This document shows, piece by piece, positions 8,908 through 17,554 of a stretch of 64,000 nucleotides of DNA. The position numbers and the translations under genes are program-made. The stretch's first letter is position 1, and each line of letters opens with the position of its first letter. The DNA is from Phycisphaerales bacterium (lineage in GTDB: Bacteria; Planctomycetota; Phycisphaerae; Phycisphaerales; UBA1924): assembly GCA_016699835.1 (NCBI GenBank), contig CP064987.1, forward strand, positions 3,224,001-3,288,000. The letters run 5' to 3'. Under the pieces are notes generated by a model. It had not been told where the DNA came from. It did not search any database and worked only from the letters and a program-made list of their open reading frames with translations.

Positions 8908-11850
8908 TCAGCACCCGGCGTTGAATCGGGTCAGGTAGTAGAGCAGGTCGTCGATGGTGACGCCGCCGTCGGGAGTGCCTGTGCCGGTGCCGTTGTCCAC
9001 GTCGGCGCCGATCGCGCCCGCGTTGAAGATGCTGAGGTAGTAGAGGAGGTCATCGATGGTGATGCCGCCGTCGGGCGTTCCCGTGCCGCTACCGTCGTCG
9101 ACGTCGGCGGGGCAGAGGTTGACGAAGATCTGGAACTCGGTGGCGCAGACGCGGGCGTTCTCCTGGACGGCGAGGACGACGATGCGATTGGTGCCGTGGA
9201 CCAGCCCGGTGACGGCTCGGCTCCACTCCTGGCGATCGACGCGAGTGGCGGCGTTTGAGGTGGCGACGAGCGTCGTGGGATCGAACGCGGGGTTCGGATT
9301 CACGAGGACGTGGACGCCGGGGGAGGAGACGCTTCCGACGACCGCGGGGAGAACGGTGCCATCGACCGATCGAATTGTGGCCTGGAGCGTCGTGGTCGTG
9401 TACGGCCCGGGGGGAAGCGCGAGTTGGACGGTGGGGCACTCGCGGTCGATGTAGACCACCTGGCGGAACTCGCGGAAGAGCGGGGCCTCGTTGCCGCTGC
9501 GCTTGCGGAAGGCGATGACCGAGATGTAGTTCATCCCCTCGGGGAGTTGCGTCGCGTCGATGGTCTGGGCGTATTGGCCCATTGTGTTGGCGGTGTTCGC
9601 GAGGGGCTGGTGGAGCGTGACGAACTGCTCATACCCCGGGACGACGGCGTTGGTGTGGTCGATGTCCACGCCGCCTGAGTTGTTCCAGTCCTGATAGCCC
9701 TGATTGATGCGGAAGACGGCGTTGTCGTCGGCGTTGTCGTTGTTTGCCGCGCCGGCGTCGCCGTTGGTGGTGGTGAGTTGGATCTGGAAGGAATCGGCGG
9801 TGATGACGGGGACGGAGGTGAGGCGACGGCGTCCGACGGCTCCTGTGGTTTCGGAGGAAATGGTTGACGCGACGTTGGTCACGCTGAGCGTGCCGTTGGG
9901 GATGGCCGGGGCATAGACGACGAAGCCGAGATTGTGCTCGCCGGCGCTGCTCGTATTGCGGGGGACACGGAACTGGACCTGTCCTGTGGGCCCTACGACG
10001 AGCACGTCGGCGATGTCGTTGACGGGATCGACGGTGCTGCTTGTGGCGTTGCCGGTGAGTTCGATGAGGCGTGTGCCCGCGGGGAAACTGGTGTTCACGG
10101 TGCGCTGGTCGTATCCCGAGTCGTACCGGTCGCTGGCGCCGACGAGGCAGTTGCCCGAGTAGTTGCCGCCGCCGAGGGGCGTTCGGCGTTCGAAGATCAT
10201 GACGTCGCCGTCCTGCCAGCGGGGCGTGAACTCGCCTCGGCCGACCATGTTGGAGAGTCCGACGAGGTTGGTGAGGACGGGATTGAGGGCGCTGGCGTTC
10301 TGGTCATAGCCGAGGGCTATGGGTGTGCCCTCGCGCGGGTAGAAGCCGGATCCCGTGCGCCCGACGAGTCGTGCGTTGTGATAGACGATCGACTGGCCGG
10401 TGCGCATGAGGAGATAGGCATGGGCGAACCAGCCCTGCTGGCGCGAGGTGGGGACGCTGGGGACGGAGGAGCCGTTGCCCTGCGAGCCGTTGTCGTGGCT
10501 GAAGACGTGGTTGACGCCGACGGATCCGTTGTTGAAGCCGTCGTCGATGGTGTCGAGATGCGAGCCGGTGATGTCGGTCCAGGTGCCGAAGCCGCCGGCG
10601 TTGATGAGATTGCGGAGTGAGCCAGCGCCGGAGAGATCGAGGGCGTCGCGATTGCCGAAGGCGTCGCCCGCGACGAGTCGGCCGCTCGTGCGTCCGTTGG
10701 GCTTACGGATGTAGCGGTCGAAGATGAAGTCGTTGCCCGCGACGCACTCGCCGAAGGAGAACGCCGTGACCTGGCGCCCGTCGGGCGTGATGCGGGCGTT
10801 GTGCATCACGGAGTCGAAGTATGAATCCCAGAACCAACTCGGGATGTGCTTGGCGGCGTCGAGACGGAAGCCGTCGACCTTCTTGACGTCGAGCATCCAC
10901 TGGGTCCAGCGCATGAGGTAGTCGGTAGCGTTCTCGGGCTCGGGGTCGCCGGCCGTGGCGTTTGCGATGTTGAACCGTCCTCGTGTGTAGGTCGTGGATG
11001 GCTCGTTGCGTGCCGGGACATCACATGGGGGGGTGTACGCACCCGTGGTGAGCGCCCCGGCGAAGGACATGCCAGGGTTCGAGACAGAGTCGGTGCCTAG
11101 CGCGGAATCGAAGTAGAACCGTGCGTTGTTCGGGTCTGGGTTGTTGAAGTAGGTACCGCCGGGGAGGTTCAGTGGATTGCCGGCTGCGACGGGCTGGCGG
11201 ATGAACATGTTGTTCGAGGCCTGGTTGATGTCGATGAGCGCGACGAGGTCGCCGCTGAGCAGGCAGTAGTTTGGATCGTTCTCGTTGGTGGATTGCGGGT
11301 AGCCCTGCGCGTTGCCCGGGTTGAAGTCACCCCAGTTCGACGTTGGAGATTTGTTCGTCGCGGGCGTGGTGGGGGCCATCCAGAAGCCGGGATATCCGCC
11401 GTCGTTCTGGAACCCCGAGCCGGTCTGGCGAGCGGCGTTGTGGTTCAGAATCGAATCGACGTAGAACTCTCCATTGGCGCGATGGATGGCCTCGACAGCG
11501 GCATCGAAGCCGGCCTCTGTGCCGTAGGCCGTGCGGGCGTTGGGCTTGCCGAGGTCGAAACGATCGAAGACGTCGTACCCGGGCGAGGTGGCGTTCTGGT
11601 TTGAGGAGCCGGGCCAGATATAGGGTCGAGAAACAGGTGGAACCCAGACCGAGCCGTAGCCAGCCATGAAGAAATCGGGGGCGCGGTGCTCCATGTCGTT
11701 CCAAGGGCACTCGAACCACTGGAGCATCACCGGGGGATTCTCGTTCCAGTCGGCGAGCGCCACGCCGGAGCACGCCGAGAGGGCGGCGGCGAGGAGCAGC
11801 GACGAGGTCACGAGACGATGTGGGGAATGCAGACGCAGGGTCGTGGGCAT
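8908..11850 (-). CDS. Secreted GH13 alpha-amylase with doubled dockerin-like C-terminus
   Basis: Endo-acting alpha-amylase, retaining mechanism, on starch or related alpha-glucans outside the cell. 980 residues from MPTTLRLHSPHRLV, with a signal peptide ending near ALA|DWNENP; LSAC within it could alternatively be a lipobox. An in-frame ATG five codons upstream (11865) is an alternative start. GH13 motifs are in order: VDSILNHNAA near 131-140, DGFRLDAAKH with nucleophile Asp about 331, AFSFGEC with acid/base Glu about 368, and HVFSHDNG with Asp about 453. The central part has beta-sandwich-like domains. The last 70 residues are two copies of a unit of about 34 residues with DGG(I/V)TIDDLLYYL, ending in -FNAGC. 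The same type of ending is on the protein at 41312-42811. The gene is divergent from the GH31 gene at 12129. Confidence 0.93.
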   Translation of the reverse strand: MPTTLRLHSPHRLVTSSLLLAAALSACSGVALADWNENPPVMLQWFECPWNDMEHRAPDFFMAGYGSVWVPPVSRPYIWPGSSNQNATSPGYDVFDRFDLGKPNARTAYGTEAGFDAAVEAIHRANGEFYVDSILNHNAARQTGSGFQNDGGYPGFWMAPTTPATNKSPTSNWGDFNPGNAQGYPQSTNENDPNYCLLSGDLVALIDINQASNNMFIRQPVAAGNPLNLPGGTYFNNPDPNNARFYFDSALGTDSVSNPGMSFAGALTTGAYTPPCDVPARNEPSTTYTRGRFNIANATAGDPEPENATDYLMRWTQWMLDVKKVDGFRLDAAKHIPSWFWDSYFDSVMHNARITPDGRQVTAFSFGECVAGNDFIFDRYIRKPNGRTSGRLVAGDAFGNRDALDLSGAGSLRNLINAGGFGTWTDITGSHLDTIDDGFNNGSVGVNHVFSHDNGSQGNGSSVPSVPTSRQQGWFAHAYLLMRTGQSIVYHNARLVGRTGSGFYPREGTPIALGYDQNASALNPVLTNLVGLSNMVGRGEFTPRWQDGDVMIFERRTPLGGGNYSGNCLVGASDRYDSGYDQRTVNTSFPAGTRLIELTGNATSSTVDPVNDIADVLVVGPTGQVQFRVPRNTSSAGEHNLGFVVYAPAIPNGTLSVTNVASTISSETTGAVGRRRLTSVPVITADSFQIQLTTTNGDAGAANNDNADDNAVFRINQGYQDWNNSGGVDIDHTNAVVPGYEQFVTLHQPLANTANTMGQYAQTIDATQLPEGMNYISVIAFRKRSGNEAPLFREFRQVVYIDRECPTVQLALPPGPYTTTTLQATIRSVDGTVLPAVVGSVSSPGVHVLVNPNPAFDPTTLVATSNAATRVDRQEWSRAVTGLVHGTNRIVVLAVQENARVCATEFQIFVNLCPADVDDGSGTGTPDGGITIDDLLYYLSIFNAGAIGADVDNGTGTGTPDGGVTIDDLLYYLTRFNAGC
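8918..9110 (-). repeat. Two direct copies (period 102 bp) coding the dockerin-like units of the amylase
   Basis: Copies at about 8918-9009 and 9020-9110 align at a spacing of 102 bp (34 codons) with scattered, mostly third-position differences. Each codes for D-V-D-(D/N)-G-(S/T)-G-T-G-T-P-D-G-G-(I/V)-T-I-D-D-L-L-Y-Y-L. The Asp-rich start resembles a calcium-binding loop of dockerin type I or EF-hand. Conserved protein sequence with diverged third positions indicates an old duplication kept by selection. Confidence 0.85.
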
Positions 11851-11993
11851 GGTGTGTTCCGTCATTACGGGAAAATGGAGTCTCTTCAAGTATCCCGCAT
11901 CTTCGACTCCATGCCAACCCTGGTTTTCGGGCAATGTAGAGAATTGTGCATCATCATCGGTGAATGTGGCGGCTTCTCGGGCGTCATGTGTGG

Positions 11994-12008
11994 GTGTAAC
12001 CGTTACAC
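11994..12008. promoter_or_regulatory. Perfect 15-bp palindrome between the divergent amylase and GH31 genes (candidate operator)
   Basis: GTGTAAC-C-GTTACAC: two 7-bp arms around a single central base. It lies 144 bp before the amylase start and about 120 bp before the GH31 start, in the 278-bp divergent promoter region. The half-site resembles operators of LacI/GalR-type sugar regulators (GTGnAA...TTnCAC), though those are usually even-spaced. That it controls both genes is inference. No regulator gene is nearby. Confidence 0.5.
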
Positions 12009-12128
12009 AGCGGGTCCTGGCATGATCGGCGGGATGTCCCGGCGTGCGATTGGCTTTGGTTTCCGCTACGCTCACACCACACCGATTCCGCCTGAAGTGA
12101 ATCGGCATTGACCCCGGAGACCACGCCT

Positions 12129-14414
12129 ATGTTGACGATGTCAGCACTCCTTGCTTCGACCGTTCTCGCACTGTTGGACCCAACACCCGCGCCCGGCGTC
12201 GTGGTCGAGCGATTGGGAGATCACACGGTTCGTTACTTCGCCAGCCCCGACGCGCGCGAGAACGCCTTGCCGTCGTACGCGATCGAGAACGACCAGCCGG
12301 GCCAACTCGGTGCTGAGGCGGGCGCCGTGCAGCCCGTCTTCCTTCGCATCGACGAGAAGCCGGCCGTTCGTATTGAGATCTCGCCCGACACTTCGCTTTA
12401 TGGCACGGGTGAGGTCCCCGGGCAACTCCGGCGCAACGGGCGTCGCACGACGTGCTGGAATACCGACGCGTATGGGTACGACGACGATGCGCCATCCTTG
12501 TATCAGTCACATCCCTGGGTTCTTGCGGTCCGCGCGGATGGAACGTCATTCGGTGTGCTGGCCGACACGACCTACCGCTGCGTCGTGGACACGGGATATG
12601 CCGATCCGTCGCACATCGAGTTTGTCGCCGAGGGGCCGGAGTTTCCGGTTGTGGTGATCGAGGGTGAGACGCCGCAGGATGTTCTGAAGTCTCTTGCGGA
12701 TCTCACGGGGAAGATGCCCATGCCACCCAAGTGGGCCCTTGGGTATCACCAGTGTCGGTACTCGTACTACCCCGACAGCCGCGCCCGCGAAATTGCGCGC
12801 GGTTTCCGCGAGCGGGATATTCCGTGCGATGTGCTCTGGTTTGACATCGACTACATGGAGGCCTTCCGCGTCTTCACGTTCGATCGCGGCTTCTTCCCCG
12901 ACCCGAAGGCGCTCAACGAAGAACTGCTGTCGATGGGGTTCCACAACGTGTGGATGATCGATCCGGGGATGAAGTCGCGGACTGATCGAGGTCCGGCGGA
13001 TCGCAAGGAGGCCGACCTTGCGAAGGAGTCGCAGGCTGCGCGCGACGCGAGGGCGAGGGAACTCGAGACGTTCGCGTCGATCATGGCCTCGGGGAGGGCC
13101 GCGGATGTCTTTGTCAAGCGGGCCAATGGTGAGGTCTACGAGGGCGAGGTCTGGCCTGGTTGGTGCCACTATCCCGACTTCACCACGCCTCACGTGCGTC
13201 AGTGGTGGGCCGGGTTGTACACCGATTTCATGGCGAACGGCATCTCGGGCGTCTGGAACGACATGAACGAGCCGGCGGTCTTCAATGTTTCGTCGAAGAC
13301 GATGCCCCTGGACAATCGTCACGCGGGCGACCCCGCGATGAAGCGGCCTAGCGGTCCTGCTCAGGGAGATGCCGCATCGGGCGATCACGCGCGGTACCAC
13401 AACGTCTATGGCATGCAGATGATTCGCGGCACGCGCGAGGGGATCGCTCGGGCCAACCCCGAGGTTCGCCCCTTTGTGCTGAGCCGAGCGAACTACATCG
13501 GCGGGCATCGATACGGCGCAACCTGGACCGGCGACAACACCGCCAACTGGTATCACCTTGAGTCGTCGATCCCGATGGTGCTGAATGTCGGGCTTTCCGG
13601 GCAGCCGTTCAGTGGGCCCGACCTCGGCGGCTTCGCGGGCAATGGCGATGGTGCGCTCTTCGCTCGCTGGATGGGATTCGGGGCGTTGCTCCCCTTCGCC
13701 CGCGGGCACACCGGCAAGGAGAACATCGACAAGGAGCCCTGGGCGTTCACGCCAGATGTCGAGGAGGCGTGCCGGCTCGCGCTCCAGCGTCGGATGCGGC
13801 TCATGCCGTATTTCTACACGCTCTTCCGTGAGGCGCACGACACGGGCCTTCCTGTGGCGCGCCCGACGTTCTTCGCGGATCTCAAGGACCCGGCGTTGCG
13901 TTCAGAGGACGACTCGTTCCTCCTCGGGAGCGATCTGCTCGTTGTCGCGAATGTGATTCCCGACTCGTCGCGCGCGGTCGTCATGCCGCGAGGATCATGG
14001 CGTGAACTGAAGTTCCAGGTGCCCACGAACACGAAGAACACGACCAAGGGCTGGGACGATCACAAGGACGTGCCGCGACTCTTTGTTCGGCCTGGCGCCA
14101 TCATCCCGACCGGACCGGTGATGAACTTTGTCGATGAAAAGCCCTTGACCGAGGTCACACTGATTGTGAATCTCGACGACACCGGCGCCGCGACCGGCAC
14201 GCTGTATGAAGACGCCGGCGACGGGCATGGCTGCGATCATGGCGAGTTCAGGAAGACCACGCTCCGCGCGACGAAGGAGGGCGGCGAGGTCAAGGTGCGA
14301 ATCGTGAAGACCGAGGGGTCGTTTGCTGCACCCGAGCACACGTACAACGTCCGCATCCTCAATGACGAGCAGGGAGCACCGAGTGCACCGACAGGTCTAC
14401 GCGTCGTGCCATAG
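12129..14414 (+). CDS. GH31 family alpha-glucosidase (or alpha-xylosidase)
   Basis: Exo-acting alpha-glycosidase, retaining, removing alpha-linked glucose (or xylose) from oligosaccharides. 761 residues from the ATG at 12129, which has GGAG 9 bp upstream; the frame opens 21 bp earlier. A weak signal peptide (MLTMSALLASTVLALL...) suggests export. GH31 signatures: KWALGYHQCRYSYYP in the N-terminal catalytic part, VLWFDIDYME, WNDMNEP with nucleophile Asp about 378, and WTGDNTANW with acid/base Asp about 469. LSGQPFSGPDLGGFAGN and LLPFARGHT are standard substrate-site blocks. The C-terminal beta domains (PGAIIPTGPVMNFVDEK) are complete. It is divergent from the GH13 amylase, which supports a role in finishing starch breakdown. 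Confidence 0.94.
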   Translation: MLTMSALLASTVLALLDPTPAPGVVVERLGDHTVRYFASPDARENALPSYAIENDQPGQLGAEAGAVQPVFLRIDEKPAVRIEISPDTSLYGTGEVPGQLRRNGRRTTCWNTDAYGYDDDAPSLYQSHPWVLAVRADGTSFGVLADTTYRCVVDTGYADPSHIEFVAEGPEFPVVVIEGETPQDVLKSLADLTGKMPMPPKWALGYHQCRYSYYPDSRAREIARGFRERDIPCDVLWFDIDYMEAFRVFTFDRGFFPDPKALNEELLSMGFHNVWMIDPGMKSRTDRGPADRKEADLAKESQAARDARARELETFASIMASGRAADVFVKRANGEVYEGEVWPGWCHYPDFTTPHVRQWWAGLYTDFMANGISGVWNDMNEPAVFNVSSKTMPLDNRHAGDPAMKRPSGPAQGDAASGDHARYHNVYGMQMIRGTREGIARANPEVRPFVLSRANYIGGHRYGATWTGDNTANWYHLESSIPMVLNVGLSGQPFSGPDLGGFAGNGDGALFARWMGFGALLPFARGHTGKENIDKEPWAFTPDVEEACRLALQRRMRLMPYFYTLFREAHDTGLPVARPTFFADLKDPALRSEDDSFLLGSDLLVVANVIPDSSRAVVMPRGSWRELKFQVPTNTKNTTKGWDDHKDVPRLFVRPGAIIPTGPVMNFVDEKPLTEVTLIVNLDDTGAATGTLYEDAGDGHGCDHGEFRKTTLRATKEGGEVKVRIVKTEGSFAAPEHTYNVRILNDEQGAPSAPTGLRVVP

Positions 14415-14434
14415 AGGTCCATTTCTTCGCGTGA

Positions 14435-15493
14435 TTAATGTTGGCGGGTCACGACAGCATCGGCGAGCATCTCGAGGACGTGGCGAGCGCCGCTCGCGGG
14501 GAGTGGCGTGAGTTCCGCTTTCGCTTCGTCGATGTAGGCTTTGGCACGTGATTGCGCGAAGGCGACGCCGCCGGCCTCGATGAGCCGCTCGCGGACGCCG
14601 CTGCCTCCGCGTCCCTGGGCGTGGGCCGCTCGATCGAGTAGTTCGAGGATCTCGCCTCTGGTCCACGCGTCGGCGTCATTCAAGGCGGCGATGAGTGGGA
14701 GCGTGGCTTTGCCCTTCGCGGCGTCGACGCCGAGTGATTTTCCGACGACCCGCTCGTCGCCCACGAGATCGAGGACGTCGTCCTGGATCTGGAACGCCCG
14801 GCCCACGAGCCGGCCGAAGCGTTCGAGTCGGTCGGCGTGCGAGAGACGCGTTGAGTCCATCGGGCCCGAGGCGATCACGCCGAGTCGGCACGCCGCCGCG
14901 ATGAGGGCCGCGGTTTTGCGATCGATGATCTCGATGTACGTCGCCTCGTCGAGCGAGAGGTCATTTCGGCGGCTCAGTTGGAGGAGTTCACCCGTGCAGG
15001 TGACGACGCTCGCCTTGGCCACCACGCGTGCGGCATCGGGCGTGGGGAGCGTGGAGCACAGCGCGTAGGCGCTCGCGATCAGGAGATCGCCCAGGATCAC
15101 CGCGGTCTCGTTCCCTTCGAGCGCGTTCACCGTGGCGGCCCGGCGGCGTGTGTCGGCCTCGTCGAGCACGTCGTCGTGCACGAGTGTTGCCATGTGCACC
15201 ATCTCGACGACCGCGGCGACCGTGATCACGTCCTCGGGCGTGCCAGCATCGTCGTGTTGGGTGTTGTCACGCGTGGCGAGCGAGGAGAGGATCGCCAGCG
15301 TCGGGCGGAGCATCTTTCCGCGGTATCCCTCGACATGGCGCACGAGGCGTTCGACGGCGGGCAGGTCGCTCTCGAGTGCTCCGTCGAACCTTTGGATCAC
15401 TCGCTCGATTTCGCGTGAGACTACCTTCGCGACGTTCGCGATCCGGTCGCCGTTCCCCGAACCAACCTCGTCAAAGACTCCGCGCACTTGCAT
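14435..15493 (-). CDS. Polyprenyl diphosphate synthase (IspB/HepT-like)
   Basis: Trans-prenyltransferase that adds isopentenyl diphosphate to an allylic diphosphate, making the long prenyl chain for respiratory quinones; cytoplasmic or peripheral membrane. 352 residues. The first aspartate-rich motif is HDDVLDEADTRR after VEMVHMATLV, and the second is QDDVLDLVGD, both complete. GYRGKMLRPTLAIL holds the conserved Arg/Lys diphosphate-binding residues. KGKATLPLIAAL is also typical of the octaprenyl/heptaprenyl synthase group. The small residues before the first motif suggest a long-chain product, but chain length cannot be fixed from sequence alone. The gene converges with the GH31 gene. Confidence 0.92.
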   Translation of the reverse strand: MQVRGVFDEVGSGNGDRIANVAKVVSREIERVIQRFDGALESDLPAVERLVRHVEGYRGKMLRPTLAILSSLATRDNTQHDDAGTPEDVITVAAVVEMVHMATLVHDDVLDEADTRRRAATVNALEGNETAVILGDLLIASAYALCSTLPTPDAARVVAKASVVTCTGELLQLSRRNDLSLDEATYIEIIDRKTAALIAAACRLGVIASGPMDSTRLSHADRLERFGRLVGRAFQIQDDVLDLVGDERVVGKSLGVDAAKGKATLPLIAALNDADAWTRGEILELLDRAAHAQGRGGSGVRERLIEAGGVAFAQSRAKAYIDEAKAELTPLPASGARHVLEMLADAVVTRQH

Positions 15494-15549
15494 CTCCAGG
15501 GCTTCTCAGTCAGAATAGCGCACGTTCACGATCCACACAGGAGGTCCAT

Positions 15550-15966
15550 ATGTCCACCGAATCCCAGCCTCAGGAATCACCACTGCAACGCCCCGGGAGC
15601 ATCGCGTGGGTGGACCTCACGGTCCCCGAGGCGACGCCCCTGCGGGATTTCTACACACAGGTCATTGGCTGGACGCACGTGGACGTCGGCATGGGCGACT
15701 ATGCGGACTATGCGATGGTGCCCGTGGGAGCCGGGTCGCCGGTCGCCGGCGTCTGTCATGCCAGGGGCCTCAACCAGGACCTTCCTCCCGTGTGGCTGGT
15801 CTATGTCGTCGTCGAGGATCTCGCCATGTCGATCCGGGCCGTCGAGGTTGGAGGGGGGCGGGTGGTCTCGCCGCCGAGGACAATGGGTGGCGGTCGCATG
15901 GCCGTCATCGCCGACCCGACCGGGGCGATGATCGGGCTGTACCAGTACGTGGACCAGACCGCGTGA
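15550..15966 (+). CDS. VOC (glyoxalase/bleomycin-resistance-like) family protein
   Basis: 138 residues with one vicinal-oxygen-chelate domain. GSIAWVDLTVPEATPLRDFY starts the first beta-alpha-beta-beta-beta module and DFYTQVIGWTHVDVGMGDY continues it. The second module ends in MAVIADPTGAMIGLYQY, the typical VOC ending. Members of this subgroup (27 kDa-antigen/CFP30B-like) are often annotated as glyoxalase-like, but the substrate is unknown and metal ligands are not all evident. The ATG at 15550 is preceded by a clear AGGAGGT. It is divergent from the polyprenyl synthase gene. Confidence 0.88.
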   Translation: MSTESQPQESPLQRPGSIAWVDLTVPEATPLRDFYTQVIGWTHVDVGMGDYADYAMVPVGAGSPVAGVCHARGLNQDLPPVWLVYVVVEDLAMSIRAVEVGGGRVVSPPRTMGGGRMAVIADPTGAMIGLYQYVDQTA

Positions 15967-15969
15967 ACG

Positions 15970-16132
15970 CCAAGGCGAACGCAGAGGACGCCGAGGAGAA
16001 CGAGAGGAAGTCAGCGGGAGGAGATATGCAAGGGCAATGCCGCATCTCTCTCAACTCGATCGCCTCAGTCGCATTTCCTATTCTCCTCTGTATTCCTCCT
16101 CTTGACGTTTGTCTTCCTTTGTGTTCGCCTTC
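15970..16132. repeat. Imperfect long inverted repeat in the intergenic region
   Basis: AAGGCGAAC at 15972-15980 is matched in reverse by GTTCGCCTT at 16123-16131. The purine-rich arm (AGAGGA, GAGGAG, GAGAGGAAG to 16010) faces a pyrimidine-rich arm (16079-16120). The composition (GCAGAGGACGCCGAGGAG type) resembles dispersed intergenic hairpin repeats in planctomycete and verrucomicrobial genomes. It could form a long imperfect hairpin and fills the gap between the VOC and hydratase genes. No gene is seen in it. Confidence 0.5.
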
Positions 16133-16144
16133 GAAGGGTCCGAC

Positions 16145-17116
16145 ATGTCCACACCCGCGCCATTCTCGATTCACATGGACGCCTCCGGCCCGCACGCCGG
16201 TGTTGCCGTCTTCCATCTTGAGCCCAACGTCGGCCCGATGGTCGTCCTCGATGACGTGCTCATCCAGCGTCTCGAGGCCACGCTCCGCGAACTTCCGCGC
16301 AACGCCATCGGGCTGGTGATGGCCTCGGCGAGCCCCCGCGTCTTTGTTGCGGGCGCCGACCTCAAGACGATCGCCGAACTGAGTGACGCCGATCTCGCAC
16401 GGTATCTCGCCTTCGGGCAGCGCGTGTTCGGCATGCTCGCCGACCTGCCGTATCCCACCGCTGCCGCGATCCACGGTGCGGCTTTGGGGGGTGGGCTTGA
16501 GGTCGCGATGCATTGTGACGCCCTTGTCGCCTCGCCTCCCGCGCCGACGATCAAGGATGGGCAGACGATCCCGCCCAAGCCGTACCCCGTCGGTCTCCCC
16601 GAGGCCGGCCTTTCTATATGTCCGGGGTGGGGTGGCACGAACCTCCTGCCCGCACGTATCGATCCCGAACGGGCGATTCGAGCCACGTGCACCGGCGGCA
16701 CGTTCACGTTCGACGAGGCCAAGGCTCTCGGCCTCTTCGACGTTGTTGCGCCCTCCAAGGACACCCTGCTCGACACGGCCAAGGCCTGGATCCGGGATCG
16801 TGTGAAGGCCAACCCTGGCTCGGCAAGTCTCACTCGCGACGGTGCGCCCTCGCGATGGATCGGGCGGGGTGATTGTGCCGCCAAGGTCCTTGCCGCCGTC
16901 GATGTTGTTCGCCGGGATCACGCCTTTGATCCCAGCGGTTCCTCGGCGACGGACTCCACCAAAGCGGTCATCGAGGCCATCGACGCCGGACTCAGTGGAG
17001 GCACCGGTGGGAGCACCGGCTGGCGGAGCGCCCTCGCCGTTGAACTCCGCCAACTCGTCCGCCTCCGGTCCCTCCCTGCCGGGAAGACGGCGATCGAGAA
17101 GTTCTTCGCCAAGTAG
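16145..17116 (+). CDS. Enoyl-CoA hydratase/isomerase family protein
   Basis: Crotonase-fold enzyme, probably hydrating 2-enoyl-CoA in fatty-acid oxidation; cytoplasmic. 323 residues from the ATG at 16145, with AAGGG about 9 bp upstream. The oxyanion-hole and CoA-binding part is FVAGADLKTIAELSD near residues 60-75, and AAIHGAALGGGLEVAMHCDA near 112-130 is the second oxyanion block. GLPEAGLSICPGWGGTNLLPA is the equivalent of the usual GLPExxLGxxPGxGGTQRLPR block. Here the PGWGGT core is kept, and the Glu of GLPE is present, so activity is plausible. The C-terminal extension of about 70 residues is longer than in plain hydratases and resembles the linker part of FadJ/FadB, but no dehydrogenase domain follows. 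Confidence 0.9.
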   Translation: MSTPAPFSIHMDASGPHAGVAVFHLEPNVGPMVVLDDVLIQRLEATLRELPRNAIGLVMASASPRVFVAGADLKTIAELSDADLARYLAFGQRVFGMLADLPYPTAAAIHGAALGGGLEVAMHCDALVASPPAPTIKDGQTIPPKPYPVGLPEAGLSICPGWGGTNLLPARIDPERAIRATCTGGTFTFDEAKALGLFDVVAPSKDTLLDTAKAWIRDRVKANPGSASLTRDGAPSRWIGRGDCAAKVLAAVDVVRRDHAFDPSGSSATDSTKAVIEAIDAGLSGGTGGSTGWRSALAVELRQLVRLRSLPAGKTAIEKFFAK

Positions 17117-17554
17117 CGCGATCACCACTCGTCAAACGGTTTGTGACGGCTCCGCGCCCCGTTCGCATCCACATGGGGCATGGCCGGCGTCACGAGCGCA
17201 ACTGGTGCGCAACGGCCATGCCGCAACCCTGGGGCCTTCCCTCCCAACAAACAGGCATGAACGAACGCCGCTCGATGCCGACTCGTACCTTCCGCCGTCT
17301 GGACACGCGGTCCACGCCACGCCGGGCGGTTTATACTCTGTCAGCCTATCCAAACTGACTCCACACGCTCGCAGGGGAGACTTGCTGAAACCATGGACCG
17401 TGATGCGTTCTGTTGCTTGACCAGGCTTGTCGCACGCATTTCGTCCACATGTGCGCCGAACGCCCCTTGCGTGAAGTTCATTGTCCCGATCCAGTACTGA
17501 ATCCTCGGCGAGCCTGAATCCCACGCTCGCCCGACTCTCGAATCAGGAGCCGAT
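17117..17554. other. 438-bp intergenic region before the secretion-linked operon
   Basis: No protein-like frame was found. A TATACT hexamer at 17332-17337 could be a -10 box, but no good -35 box stands 16-18 bp before it. The last bases before 17555 hold CAGGAG, the ribosome-binding site of the following gene. A promoter for the downstream genes is likely here but not located. Confidence 0.3.
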
